A program made the translations under genes and the position numbers. The notes under the pieces are model-generated. The model saw only the letters and a program-made list of their open reading frames with translations, was not told the DNA's origin and did not search any database. DNA of 64,000 nucleotides. Source: Betaproteobacteria bacterium (lineage in GTDB: Bacteria > Pseudomonadota > Gammaproteobacteria > Burkholderiales > WYBJ01). Location of the stretch: positions 69,269 to 133,268 of the forward strand of contig WHTS01000001.1 in NCBI GenBank assembly GCA_009377585.1, read 5' to 3'. Below are positions 8,418 through 17,271 of the stretch, one piece after another. Every line of letters starts with the position of its first letter. Within the stretch, counting starts at the first letter, position 1.

Positions 8418-9658
8418 ATGACAATGCTGGCTCCTTACCGAGTCCTCGACCTCACCGACGAGCGCGGGCTCCTGTGCGCAAAGATGCTCGCCGACCTGGG
8501 CGCGGACGTGATCCAGGTCGAGCCGCCTGCCGGCAACAGCGCGCGACGACTCGCACCCTTCCTCGGCGACGAACCCGGTTCGGATCGGAGCTTCTTCTGG
8601 TGGTCGTACGCGGCGAACAAGCGCAGCATCACGCTCGACCTCGCGTGCGCCGACGGAAGAGCGCTGTTCGAGCGCCTGGTCGCTTCGGCGCATTTTGTCA
8701 TCGAGTGCGGCCGGCCGGGCGAGATGGCCGCGTTGGGATTGAGCTACGAGCGGCTGGCCGCAATCAATCCGGCCCTGATCGTGGTATCGATCACGCCGTT
8801 CGGCCAGACCGGTCCTTATGCGACCTGGCTCGCCTCGGACCTGGTCGGCATGGGCCTGGGCGGATTCATATGTACGTCACCGGCGACCCGGATCGCGCGC
8901 CGTTGCGCGTCGGATTTCCGCATTTCTACTTGCACGGCTCGGCGGCGGCGGCGGCGGGCGCCATGCTCGCCAACGCGCAGCGTGCGCTCACCGGCCAAGG
9001 CCAGCATGTCGATGTCTCGTGCCAGGAGGCGGTCGCGCGCTCACTCGCCAATTCACTTGCGGCGAACGTAATGGAAGGCGCGGTCATCGTGCGCCAGGGA
9101 TCGTATCGGCAAACGGGCACCGACACTTTCATGCGCATCACCTGGCCGTGCAAGGACGGATTCGTCAACTTCCAGTTCTCGGGCGGCGCATCGTCGGGCC
9201 AGAGCGTCAACAACTTCGTACGCTGGATGGCCGACGAGGGGTCGCCGGACGAGTATCTGCTGAGTCTCGATTTCAAAGCGATGGGCTACGGGACGATCAC
9301 CAACGAGACGCTGGAACGGGTCGTTCCCCCGGTGTCGCGCTTCCTGATGGAGCGCACCAAGCAACAACTGTTCGACGGCGCGATCGAGCGGCGCATTCTG
9401 CTCTTCCCAGTCGCGACAATGAGCGACATCCTGGAGAACCCGCAACTCGAGGCGCGCGGGTTCTTCCGTTCGGTCGAGTGCCCCGAATTCGATACGAAGC
9501 TCACCACGCTTGGCCCGTTTGCGCGGGCGAGCGCGACGCCGCTCCAGGGCGGCGGAAAGCCCCCGCGGCTCGGCGAGCACAACGCCGAGATCCTCGAGAG
9601 TGAGCTGGGTCTCGCGCGCAGCGATCTGGTTCGGCTTCGAAGCGCCGGCGTGATTTGA
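8418..9658 (+). pseudogene. Class III (CaiB/BaiF) CoA-transferase, internal 2-base frameshift
   Basis: The first 150 codons, with LADLGADVIQVE and SANK-like AANKRS motifs, lie in one frame up to 8867. The remaining two-thirds, including the family C-terminal region, continue in another frame. The switch is at CATATG (8867-8872): removing one AT unit joins GGF directly to MYVTGD in a seamless family-like sequence. 1241 bases is 3x413+2, consistent with a 2-base insertion. Restored length would be 412 residues, normal for the family, which moves CoA between carboxylic acids. The ATG at 8418 (or 8424) lacks a clear ribosome site. Either a fresh pseudogene or an assembly error. Confidence 0.82.
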
Positions 9659-9828
9659 AGCGGCGGCGTAATGCGGTTTTTGCCCGAGACCCTGGTGACG
9701 ATTCGGGCGGGTACGGAGTACATGTCATGCCAATTCGGAGAACAATTCGCTCGTTCTGGATTCCGGCTCGCGGGCGAATGACGCCGGGCTTCGCTTCGGT
9801 TGTGGCGACCGGCCGTCCCGACGCGGCG

Positions 9829-10821
9829 ATGGGTCGTTTCGCCGTGGCGATGAGTCGTGCCGCCGCTCGCTCGCTGGCGATCGCCGCGATCGCAGTCACG
9901 GTCTCTCCCGTTGTGTATGCGCAGGACTATCCCAGCCGGCCGGTGCGCCTGGTCGTCGCCACGTCGCCGGGCGGGGGCACCGATACGCTGGCGCGAGTTC
10001 TCGCTGCCGCGCTGGCTGCTCGGTTGGGACAGCAGTTCGTGGTGGACAACCGGCCCGGGGGCAGCGGCATCGTCGGCACCGACCTGGTTGCGCGCGCCGC
10101 ACCCGACGGCCACACCCTGTTGATGGGCTTCATTTCATCGCTGGCGATGACGCCGGCGCTGATGCCGACGCCCTACGACCCGTTGAAGGACCTGGCGCCC
10201 GTAAGCCTGGTGGCGGACGCGCAGTACCTGCTCGTGGTTCATCCTTCCGTGCCGGCGCGCTCGCTGAAGGAATTCGTCGCCTATGCCAAGGCGAATCCCG
10301 GCCGCATCAACGCGGCTACCGCGGGCTACGGTACCCCCGTGCACCTGGCTGCGGAGCTGTTCAAACAGGCTGCCGGGATCGACATGGTGAGCGTGCCGTA
10401 CAAGGGCGGCGGCCCGGCCGCCGCCGCGGTTCTGGCCGGCGAATCGCAGGTCATATTCGGTAGCGTAGCCGCGACCCTGCCGCACATCAAGGCGGGCAAG
10501 CTGATCTGCCTGGGCACGACCGGCCTGAAACGTTCTTCGGCCGCGCCCCAGTTTCCAACGATTGCCGAGCAGGGTTACCCGGGCTTCGAAATGAGCTCGT
10601 GGTACGCATTGATGGCGCCGGCCGGTACGCCTGCGCCCGTCATCGCGAAGCTGAATGCTGCGGTCCAAGCAGCACTGAAAGATCAGGACGTGCGCGAACC
10701 GATGGCCCGGCAAGGATTGGAGCCGACCGGGGGCAGCCCGGCCGATGCGGCGGCACATCTGAAGCGCGAGCTCGCCACGTGGCGGCGCGTGATCCAGGAG
10801 GCGGGGATCAAGGCGCAGTAG
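9829..10821 (+). CDS. Bug/TctC-family periplasmic solute-binding protein
   Basis: 330 residues if the ATG at 9829 is used; an ATG at 9850 is also plausible. Neither has a strong ribosome site. The frame is open back to 9655, but that part does not resemble a signal peptide and overlaps a degenerate repeat. The signal peptide ends near VYA-QDYP (residue 31). SPGGGTD at 46-52, the DNRPGGSG loop and VPYKGGGPA are family hallmarks. It lies between a broken CoA-transferase and PrpD on the same strand, consistent with a small uptake-and-activation cluster. Ligand unknown. Confidence 0.9.
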   Translation: MGRFAVAMSRAAARSLAIAAIAVTVSPVVYAQDYPSRPVRLVVATSPGGGTDTLARVLAAALAARLGQQFVVDNRPGGSGIVGTDLVARAAPDGHTLLMGFISSLAMTPALMPTPYDPLKDLAPVSLVADAQYLLVVHPSVPARSLKEFVAYAKANPGRINAATAGYGTPVHLAAELFKQAAGIDMVSVPYKGGGPAAAAVLAGESQVIFGSVAATLPHIKAGKLICLGTTGLKRSSAAPQFPTIAEQGYPGFEMSSWYALMAPAGTPAPVIAKLNAAVQAALKDQDVREPMARQGLEPTGGSPADAAAHLKRELATWRRVIQEAGIKAQ

Positions 10822-10884
10822 AAAGCGCCGCGTCATTGCCGCATCCGCCGATCGTATTTTCAGCCGAGCAAGGACGACCCGCAC

Positions 10885-12315
10885 ATGAGCGCACCGGAAA
10901 ATACGCGCCCCGAGCCCGATCGCGAGCTGCAGGACATCGCCGACTACGTCGTGGACTTCAAGCCGTCGCAGCAAGCGCTGGATGCCGCGCGGTCGAGCCT
11001 GATGGATACGATTGCCTGCGCGCTCGACGCGCTCGACTATCCCGAATGCACCAAGCTGCTCGGGCCCGTGGTGCACGGCACGATCGTTCCGCACGGCGCG
11101 CGCGTGCCCGGCACGGCGTACCAGCTCGATCCGGCCAAGGCGGCGTTCGACTTCGGCGCGATGATCCGCTGGCTCGATCTGAACGACACCTTCACCGCGG
11201 CGCAGGGCAGCCACCCTTCGGACAACCTCGGTGGCGTATTGATGCTCGCCGACCATCTGAGCCGTTATCGCAGCGCGCGCGGCGATGCGCCATTGCAAAT
11301 GGGCGACGTGCTCCACTACCTGGTGAAGGCTTACGAGATCCAGGGCTGCATCGCGATCGAGAACGACTTCCAGAACTGCGCCATCGATCATCCGACGCTC
11401 ACCCGCGTTGCCGGCTCAGCGGTGCTCACGCACATGCTGGGCGGCACGCGCGAGGAGATCGTCAATGCTGTATCGAATGCGTGGGTGGACTGTTCGCTTG
11501 CGGTGGTGCGGCACGCGCCCAATACCGGCTGGCGCAAGAGCTGGGCTGCGGCCGATGCGAACTTCAATGCCGTGCGGCTTGCCTTGATGGTGCGGGCCGG
11601 CGAAATGGGCTATCCCTCGGTGCTCACGGCGAAGCGCTACGGATTCTACGAAGCGCGCTTCGGCGGCAAGGCGTTCAAGTTTCAGCGACCTTATGGCGAC
11701 TACGTGATCCAGAGCTCGATGTTCAAGTTCGTCGCTGCCGGCATGCACGGACAGTCGGCGGTGGAATGCGCGCTGCGGCTTCACCCGCTGGTGAGGGACC
11801 GGATTGCCGATATCGCCCGCATCGAGGTGCGCAGCCAGCGCGCCCTGATGGGCATCATGGACAAGACCGGGCCGCTGCAAAACCCGGCCGACCGCGATCA
11901 TTGCGCGCAGTACGTTATCGCGGTCGGGCTGATTTTCGGGCGGCTCGACGCGAGAGACTTCGAGGATGCTCTCGCCTCCGACCCGCGCGTCGACCGGCTG
12001 CGCGCGAAGACGATCATCACCGAGGATCCGGCCTACAGCGAAGGTTTCTACGATTCGCAGCGGCGCACGAGCGCGAACGCCGTCCAGGTATTCTTCGACG
12101 ATGGAACGCATACGCCCAAGGTCGAGGTCGAGTATCCGGCGGGCCATCCGCGCCGGCGCGCCGAATTCATGCCGACGCTCAGGAACAAGGTGCGCAGTAG
12201 CCTCACGCGACGTTATGTGCCCAAGCGTCAAGCCGAGATCCAGGCCCTGTACGACGATCCGCAGCGGCTGGACGCAACCGCGGTGGACCGCTTCGTCGAC
12301 ATGCTGTGTCCATGA
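10885..12315 (+). CDS. prpD: 2-methylcitrate dehydratase PrpD
   Basis: 476 residues, close to the roughly 480 of enterobacterial PrpD, and recognisable along its whole length. Conserved stretches include PGTAYQLDPAKAAF, GAMIRWLDLNDT, HPSDNLGG, RHAPNTGWRKSWAAAD, NPADRDHC and YPAGHPRRR. PrpD dehydrates 2-methylcitrate to 2-methyl-cis-aconitate in cytoplasmic propionate breakdown. The FNDTW...EWGHPSDN region of classic PrpD reads LNDTF...GSHPSDN here, so the substrate may be a relative. AAGGACG precedes the ATG. No prpB or prpC lies in the window. The next gene is a CoA-transferase 53 bases downstream, so this copy may serve another acid. Confidence 0.88.
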   Translation: MSAPENTRPEPDRELQDIADYVVDFKPSQQALDAARSSLMDTIACALDALDYPECTKLLGPVVHGTIVPHGARVPGTAYQLDPAKAAFDFGAMIRWLDLNDTFTAAQGSHPSDNLGGVLMLADHLSRYRSARGDAPLQMGDVLHYLVKAYEIQGCIAIENDFQNCAIDHPTLTRVAGSAVLTHMLGGTREEIVNAVSNAWVDCSLAVVRHAPNTGWRKSWAAADANFNAVRLALMVRAGEMGYPSVLTAKRYGFYEARFGGKAFKFQRPYGDYVIQSSMFKFVAAGMHGQSAVECALRLHPLVRDRIADIARIEVRSQRALMGIMDKTGPLQNPADRDHCAQYVIAVGLIFGRLDARDFEDALASDPRVDRLRAKTIITEDPAYSEGFYDSQRRTSANAVQVFFDDGTHTPKVEVEYPAGHPRRRAEFMPTLRNKVRSSLTRRYVPKRQAEIQALYDDPQRLDATAVDRFVDMLCP

Positions 12316-12368
12316 AGGCGCGACGAAAAGCCGAGTGAACAGATCATAGTGAGTCGACCGGACGACGC

Positions 12369-13601
12369 ATGCAGCCGCTCGCAAATCTGAAGGTTCTCGA
12401 CTTCTGCTGGGTCGCGTCCGGGCCGATGACGACCGGCTATCTCGCCGAGTATGGCGCAACGGTCGTGCGGGTGGAGTCAGGAAAACGTCCCGATCCGCTG
12501 CGCACGTCACCGCCGCTGGCGCCTGGCAAGGGCCTCAACCGCAGCGGGTATTACGGAGCCTACAGCGCCAACAAGTACGCGCTGGGCTTGAACCTCGGCA
12601 GCCCGAAGGCGATCGACATCGTCAAGCGCATGGTGGCTTGGGCGGACCTGGTGACCGAGAACTTCACGCCTGGAACGATGGAGCGCTTGGGCCTGGGCTA
12701 CGAGGAGCTGCGCAAGATCAAGCCGGACATCGTGCTGTTCAGCACCTCGATGCTCGGTCGCGGCGGACCGATTTCGAAGCTGCCGGGGTTCGGCGCCGTG
12801 CTCTCGTCGCTGAGCGGCCTGACCGGCATCACCGGTTGGCCCGATCGCGATCCGACCAATCCGTATGGTGCCTATACCGATTTCATCGCGCCGCGTTTTG
12901 CGCTCACCAGCATCCTGGCCGCGCTGGACTACCGCCGGCGCACCGGCATCGGCCAGCATATCGACATGTCGCAGCTCGAGAGCGCGCTGCAGTTCATCGC
13001 GCCATTGCTGCTCGACTATGCCAACAACGGCCGCGAAGACAGCCGCACGGGCAACCGGCACGAGGCGGCGGCGCCGCATGGCGCCTTTCCGTGTCGGGGC
13101 GAGGATCGCTGGGTCACGATCACCTGCATGACCGATGCGCACTGGGTCGCGCTGCGGCAGGCGCTCGGCGATCCGGCCTGGATGCAGGACGAGCGCTTTT
13201 CGACGCTGCTCGGGCGCAAGCGCGAGGAAGACGAGCTCGAAGCGCTGCTTGCGGAAGTCACGCGCGAATGGGACGCTGATGCGCTCGTGCATGCGCTGCA
13301 AGGCGCGCGCGTGCCTGCGGGCGCGGTACATCCGAACAAGGGCGTGCTTGCCGATCCGCAGTTGCAGCACCGCGGCCATTTCGTCTACTACGACAAGCCG
13401 AAGATCGGCCGCCATGTGGTGCAGCGCTCGGAGTTCCGACTCTCTCGCGCAACCGCCGCGCGCAACTGGGCCACGCCCTTCATCGGCGAGCACACGCGAC
13501 AAGTCTGTCGTGACATTCTCGGCATGACGGATGCCGAGATCGAGCCGCTGATCGACGAGGGGGTGTTGGAGGCAGCGGAGCCGGTCGACGACGACGGCTA
13601 G
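12369..13601 (+). CDS. Class III (CaiB/BaiF) CoA-transferase
   Basis: 410 residues, full length. The N-terminal half has LKVLDFCWVASGP, YLAEYGATVVRVES and the SANKYALGLNL stretch. Asp in the YTDFIAPRFA segment is at the place of the catalytic aspartate that forms the acyl-anhydride intermediate. GIGQHIDMSQLE and the C-terminal GEHTR segment complete the family pattern. It lies 53 bases after PrpD on the same strand and probably shares its transcript. It would activate a carboxylic acid by taking CoA from another acyl-CoA. The acidic tail ends at the border of the integron-cassette island. Confidence 0.92.
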   Translation: MQPLANLKVLDFCWVASGPMTTGYLAEYGATVVRVESGKRPDPLRTSPPLAPGKGLNRSGYYGAYSANKYALGLNLGSPKAIDIVKRMVAWADLVTENFTPGTMERLGLGYEELRKIKPDIVLFSTSMLGRGGPISKLPGFGAVLSSLSGLTGITGWPDRDPTNPYGAYTDFIAPRFALTSILAALDYRRRTGIGQHIDMSQLESALQFIAPLLLDYANNGREDSRTGNRHEAAAPHGAFPCRGEDRWVTITCMTDAHWVALRQALGDPAWMQDERFSTLLGRKREEDELEALLAEVTREWDADALVHALQGARVPAGAVHPNKGVLADPQLQHRGHFVYYDKPKIGRHVVQRSEFRLSRATAARNWATPFIGEHTRQVCRDILGMTDAEIEPLIDEGVLEAAEPVDDDG

Positions 13602-13946
13602 GGGGCGGACGAAGGGAACCCCGTGCCTTTGCTCGGAATGGGGCTGCTCGTGCCGTCACCTATCCGCGCTGGTGAAAGATTGGATCATTTGCCTCCGCGG
13701 CTCTCGGCACGCTGCTCGGAAGCGGCAGGGAGGAATGCCACGAGAACGAGGCCGGCTCTCGGGTGGTAGAAACCAGGAGAGGCGAGCGGCGTCGAACCTG
13801 TATATAAAATCAGTATCCGGGTGCAGCCTATCCAGTCTCAGAAAAATATCGCAACGGCGGCTTATCATGTTGATTGCATGGGCGTAGACTGGCGGGACAG
13901 CGCCAGCTGTCGCTTTGTAAGGCGGCAGAGGGCGGTTAAATTCACA
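13602..13946. other. Atypical intergenic region left of the integron cassette
   Basis: No convincing gene. The stretch has lower GC than its neighbours from about 13800 and contains the LexA-like box. I looked for an integron integrase on the minus strand, where it would be expected, and saw none. Confidence 0.6.
13798..13813 (+). promoter_or_regulatory. LexA-like SOS box
   Basis: CTGTATATAAAATCAG has the CTG-N10-CAG spacing and AT-rich centre of the SOS box, and is followed by TA as in the extended consensus. It lies about 180 bases before the cassette gene and after the end of the CoA-transferase. It may once have controlled a DNA-damage gene or an integron integrase that is no longer there. 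Confidence 0.5.
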
Positions 13947-15201
13947 TTAGACCGCGCTGCCCAGACTCGCCGCAACAAGCTACTGACAACTGCCATGCCA
14001 CAAGAAATTGCAGCCTTTGCACAGACGTATCGCCAGGCACTTCTCGACGTCTTGGACACCCTTCCGAGGAAATCCCGCGCTTTTGTTCCGCCCTGCATAG
14101 AGCACACATCATTCGTGCTCGCGGTTGCGGATCCTCGGGGGCGGCTTGCGGTAGAGTTTCGCAGCCGAGAACGGTATCCAACGCTAAAGATCAATGGCAA
14201 CGAGGCGCAGCCGAAAAGCGATCGGGAACCGGGCCTGATTGCCGTTGCTTCAAATACCAAGCTAGAGACTCTCCTCTTTCCAGGCACTACCGATTCTTCT
14301 TCGGTCACCTGGCGATTGTCCGGACACGCGGCGCTTCATGGCCTTACCTTCGCAAGTGCCGAATTTATGAGCCAGCATGCCCCTCAAGGGTTTCATGCTC
14401 AGTTCACGGGAGGAGATGTTCCTTTTGAAGTTCAATCGGACGGCGGTATCCTCGCTGTCAACATAGCGAATGGTTACGTCGTCGCAGGTAAACCCGAAGT
14501 CAAATTTACAGAGTGGGCCCGTGTATTCGGCGCCCGGTCCTTCTTGCCTAAACCCGAGGCAGAGATTCGTGAATTGGCCATTACTGATCTATCGTCCGCT
14601 GCACTAAAGCTTCCGAATGCCCTGCCCAATTGGAACTTCGCAGACTTCCTTGCTTCTCTTGAAGGACCAGTCGACCAAAACGTTCTACTCCTTGGATCGT
14701 ACGCAACTGGTGACCGTTTTAAGGAAATCGCTGGCGCCCTCGAGAAGCTTGGCTATTCGCCCTTCTTATTGAAAGACTCTCCTGATCTGCCAATCCAGCG
14801 AAACCTAGAGAAATTATTCGCCGCCGTCATGTTTTCTAGCTTCCTCATCATTGTGGATGATGAGGCCTCAGGTCATATAGCCGAACTGGCAACTTTGCTC
14901 CAATTTCGATTTCGACCAATGATCTTGCTTCGCCGTGCGTCACATGGGTCTACGTCGTTTCTCGAAGATGGCGTGCTTACTGAAGAGACATGCCGTGTCG
15001 AAGTCATTGCAGAAGTCACGGCAGCAAGCCTTTTACCGGCGGTCCGTTGGGCGCGCGAATGGCTGGCCAACCGCGAGGGTCGATTGAATGCAATTAATTC
15101 ATGGCGGCAAGACACATAGTGATAAAGCGGTCTAACAAGCGCATGCACACGGACCGTCACCGGCGTGCTTCGCCGCCGGCTCCGCCCGGTGATGCGCGGC
15201 G
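13947..15201 (+). mobile_element. Solitary integron gene cassette
   Basis: The cassette begins TTAGACCGC at 13947. The attC at its right end opens with GCGGTCTAAC, whose reverse complement is GTTAGACCGC. That 9-base match is what is expected when the two ends of a circular cassette form one complete attC. The cut point at the right is G|TTAGAG at 15201. One ORF fills the element. GC content and codon use are clearly lower than in the surrounding genes. No integrase gene and no second attC are visible, so it is a lone cassette (CALIN-like) or an insertion at a secondary site. Confidence 0.8.
13995..15119 (+). CDS. Integron-cassette protein of unknown function with a TIR/nucleotide-binding-like C-terminal region
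   Basis: 374 residues from the ATG at 13995, 48 bases inside the cassette, as is usual for cassette genes. I do not recognise the family. Residues 1-175 look beta-rich. Residues 228-315 read like a Rossmann/TIR-like fold: VLLLGSYATGDR (230-241), an EIAGALEKLGY helix, a FLIIVDDEASGHIAEL segment (283-298) and a following MILLRR strand (309-314). Similar layouts occur in TIR-like and deoxyribosyltransferase-like domains of defence proteins. That link is inference. No signal peptide or membrane segment is seen. Base composition differs from the neighbours, consistent with transfer. A longer in-frame extension upstream lies outside the cassette and is rejected. Confidence 0.75.
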   Translation: MPQEIAAFAQTYRQALLDVLDTLPRKSRAFVPPCIEHTSFVLAVADPRGRLAVEFRSRERYPTLKINGNEAQPKSDREPGLIAVASNTKLETLLFPGTTDSSSVTWRLSGHAALHGLTFASAEFMSQHAPQGFHAQFTGGDVPFEVQSDGGILAVNIANGYVVAGKPEVKFTEWARVFGARSFLPKPEAEIRELAITDLSSAALKLPNALPNWNFADFLASLEGPVDQNVLLLGSYATGDRFKEIAGALEKLGYSPFLLKDSPDLPIQRNLEKLFAAVMFSSFLIIVDDEASGHIAELATLLQFRFRPMILLRRASHGSTSFLEDGVLTEETCRVEVIAEVTAASLLPAVRWAREWLANREGRLNAINSWRQDT

Positions 15202-15208
15202 TTAGAGC
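15127..15208 (+). other. Integron attC recombination site
   Basis: TCTAAC (15131-15136) and GTTAGA (15201-15206) are exact inverted outer boxes. Inside them GCGCAT pairs with ATGCGC, and CACCGG pairs with CCGGTG around a GC-rich centre. This is the imperfect palindrome typical of attC sites, about 80 bases long, directly after the cassette ORF stop. Confidence 0.85.
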
Positions 15209-15283
15209 GCACAGGACCGACTACTCCCGTATGATATTTGCCGTCTCTCCGGTACAGCGATGCCTTCCTGAACGCACTCGATC

Positions 15284-15385
15284 TGGAAGCCGAAGGAGAT
15301 CTACATCACCGAGAACGGCTGCGCTGCGAGCGACCAGATCGCCGCGGACGGCAACGTATACGATTCCGATCGTGTCTGTACCTGA
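15284..15385 (+). pseudogene. Glycoside hydrolase family 1 (beta-glucosidase) fragment
   Basis: A 33-codon open stretch followed by TGA reads WKPKEIYITENGCAASD and then DGNVYDSDR. The IYITENG block carries the catalytic nucleophile glutamate of GH1 beta-glucosidases, and the residues after it match the family. Nothing recognisable precedes it, so it is a scrap of a gene cut off by rearrangement next to the cassette. Confidence 0.65.
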
Positions 15386-15437
15386 GAGGACGAGCACGGC
15401 GAACTTCGCGACCGTCCCTCTCAGACCGAGAAGCCGG

Positions 15438-17150
15438 CTACGCGCGCTGACCGAGCGGTCCGCGCAATAGTCTTCCGGGCAGCGCCCCCGTGTGCTTGCC
15501 GTCGCGCAGCAGCACCTCGCCGTTCACCACGGTCGCCTTCATGCCGCGCGCACGCTGCACGAGCCGGCGCGCGCCCGCGGGAAGGTCGTCCACCACCTCT
15601 GGCATTTCGGCCACGATGGTTTCCGGATCGAACACCGTGATGTCGGCCGCCATGCCTTCGCGGATCAGGCCGCGATCGTGGAAGCCCCACAGCGTGGCGG
15701 GCACCAGGCTCAGCATGCTGACAGCCTTTTCAAGCGTGAATGCTTGTTTCTCTCTTACCCAGTGCGCGAGCAGATGGGTTTGCAGCGAAGAATCCATCAG
15801 CTGCGAGACGTGAGCGCCGGAGTCCGAGAACGTGGTCACGCTGCGCGGATGGCGCATGATCTCCAGCGCGGCGTCCTGGTCCTCGTTGGCGACGGGTTGC
15901 AGGAAAAAGAGATCGAGATCCTTTTCCAGCGCAAGCTCGATCATCGTCTCCGCCGGGTGCTGACCGCGTTCGCGCGCGACCTCGGCCACCGAGCGGTGCG
16001 GGCCTTCGACCGTGTCGAACACGAACAGCCAGTCGTAGTCGGCGGGCCGCGCCTCGGTGCCCACCGCCTTGCGCCCGTCGTTCATGCCGGAAGTCTCGAT
16101 CAGCTTGTGCCGCAGCGCGGGGTCGCGCAGCTTGCGCTTCTGCTCCTCGATCGGCAGGGCCCGGATCTCCTTCCACAGCGGCAAGCGGTCGAACGGCATC
16201 TGGGTCTTGAACGAGAGCAGGGCGGAGAGCGAGCGGCTGTGCGCCTGCGCGAACATACGCCCGCCCATGGCGGCTGTTTCGTCGAGCAGGTCGAGATACT
16301 TCTTCCACGTGCCGGGCGAGGTGCGGCGTCCGAATACGCCGAAGGTGATCGGCCGGCCTGACTCGACTGCCAGATCGCGCAGCCGCGTATGCCATTCGCG
16401 TACGCCCGGGTCGCCTGCGTTGCGATCCACGCCTTCGCCCGCGATTTCGAACAGACCCGCGTTCAGATCTCCCATCACGCCGACCAGTCGGCGCACTTCA
16501 TCCCAGGTCGCCTGGCGACTTGCCACTGGACGCCCCTCCGGCGTTTCGTGGCTCGGCGAGCGCGAGGTCGTGAACCCGACAGCGCCGGCGTTTATTGCGT
16601 CGCGCACGTGCTGCTCCATCGCGCGCAGGTCATCCTCGCTGGCCGCTTGCTCGAAGGCGCGATCGCCCATGACGAAAGTGCGGATCGCGGAATGGCCCAC
16701 GTAGCTCGCGTAGTTGATGCCCTTGGGGAGCGCTTCCAGAGCGCCGAGGTACTCCGGATAAGTGGTCCAGCTCCACTTGATCCCCGCCTCCATCGCAGCG
16801 GGCGGGATGTCCTCGGCGCGCTGGAGGTTGCGCACGACCATGTGCTTGTCCTTGGCCGCGCATGGTGCGAGCGTGAATCCGCAATTGCCCATCACCGCCG
16901 TCGTGATGCCGTGATAGCAGGATGAGGTACCGATCGGATCCCAGAAGATCTGGGCATCCATGTGGGTATGGCCGTCGACGAAACCCGGCGCCACGATGTG
17001 GCCTTCGGCATCGACCACCTCCTTCGCCGAGTCGCGAATACGTCCGATGGCCGCGATCTTGCCGCGGTGCACTGCGACATCCGCGCGATAACGCGGCATG
17101 CCGGAGCCATCGATCACGGTACCGTTCTTGATCACCAGGTCGTAAGCCAT
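15438..17150 (-). CDS. N-acyl-D-amino-acid deacylase / D-aminoacylase family amidohydrolase
   Basis: 570 residues with GGAG before the ATG. The metal-dependent hydrolase fold is shown by FVDGHTHMD (His61, His63), the GNCGFTLAP segment with a possible bridging cysteine (Cys90), and SDSGAH at 442-447 with the catalytic Asp443. The small beta-barrel domain is made from both ends (LVIKNGTVIDG at the start, ADITVFDPETI near the end). D-aminoacylases release D-amino acids from N-acyl forms, but many members act on other amides. The gene is convergent with the cassette island and divergent from the VOC gene. Substrate not certain. Confidence 0.9.
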   Translation of the reverse strand: MAYDLVIKNGTVIDGSGMPRYRADVAVHRGKIAAIGRIRDSAKEVVDAEGHIVAPGFVDGHTHMDAQIFWDPIGTSSCYHGITTAVMGNCGFTLAPCAAKDKHMVVRNLQRAEDIPPAAMEAGIKWSWTTYPEYLGALEALPKGINYASYVGHSAIRTFVMGDRAFEQAASEDDLRAMEQHVRDAINAGAVGFTTSRSPSHETPEGRPVASRQATWDEVRRLVGVMGDLNAGLFEIAGEGVDRNAGDPGVREWHTRLRDLAVESGRPITFGVFGRRTSPGTWKKYLDLLDETAAMGGRMFAQAHSRSLSALLSFKTQMPFDRLPLWKEIRALPIEEQKRKLRDPALRHKLIETSGMNDGRKAVGTEARPADYDWLFVFDTVEGPHRSVAEVARERGQHPAETMIELALEKDLDLFFLQPVANEDQDAALEIMRHPRSVTTFSDSGAHVSQLMDSSLQTHLLAHWVREKQAFTLEKAVSMLSLVPATLWGFHDRGLIREGMAADITVFDPETIVAEMPEVVDDLPAGARRLVQRARGMKATVVNGEVLLRDGKHTGALPGRLLRGPLGQRA

Positions 17151-17271
17151 CGCGGGTCTCCTCCGTGCTGCCGGCTATCGTGAGGCAACAGCGGCATTCG
17201 CGCAAGTGCGGGAATGTCGATTCGATCCCGAACCATTCGACTAGACGGAACACGGACCAAAGGAGGCGATC

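Noticed and set aside
13602-13946. An integron integrase (intI) remnant left of the cassette.
   Set aside because: The minus-strand frames here, including the one at 13656-13868, show no tyrosine-recombinase motifs.
15121-15210. The palindrome after the cassette gene as a plain terminator.
   Set aside because: It has the conserved outer boxes and asymmetric arms of an attC and matches the cassette's left end; no T-tract.
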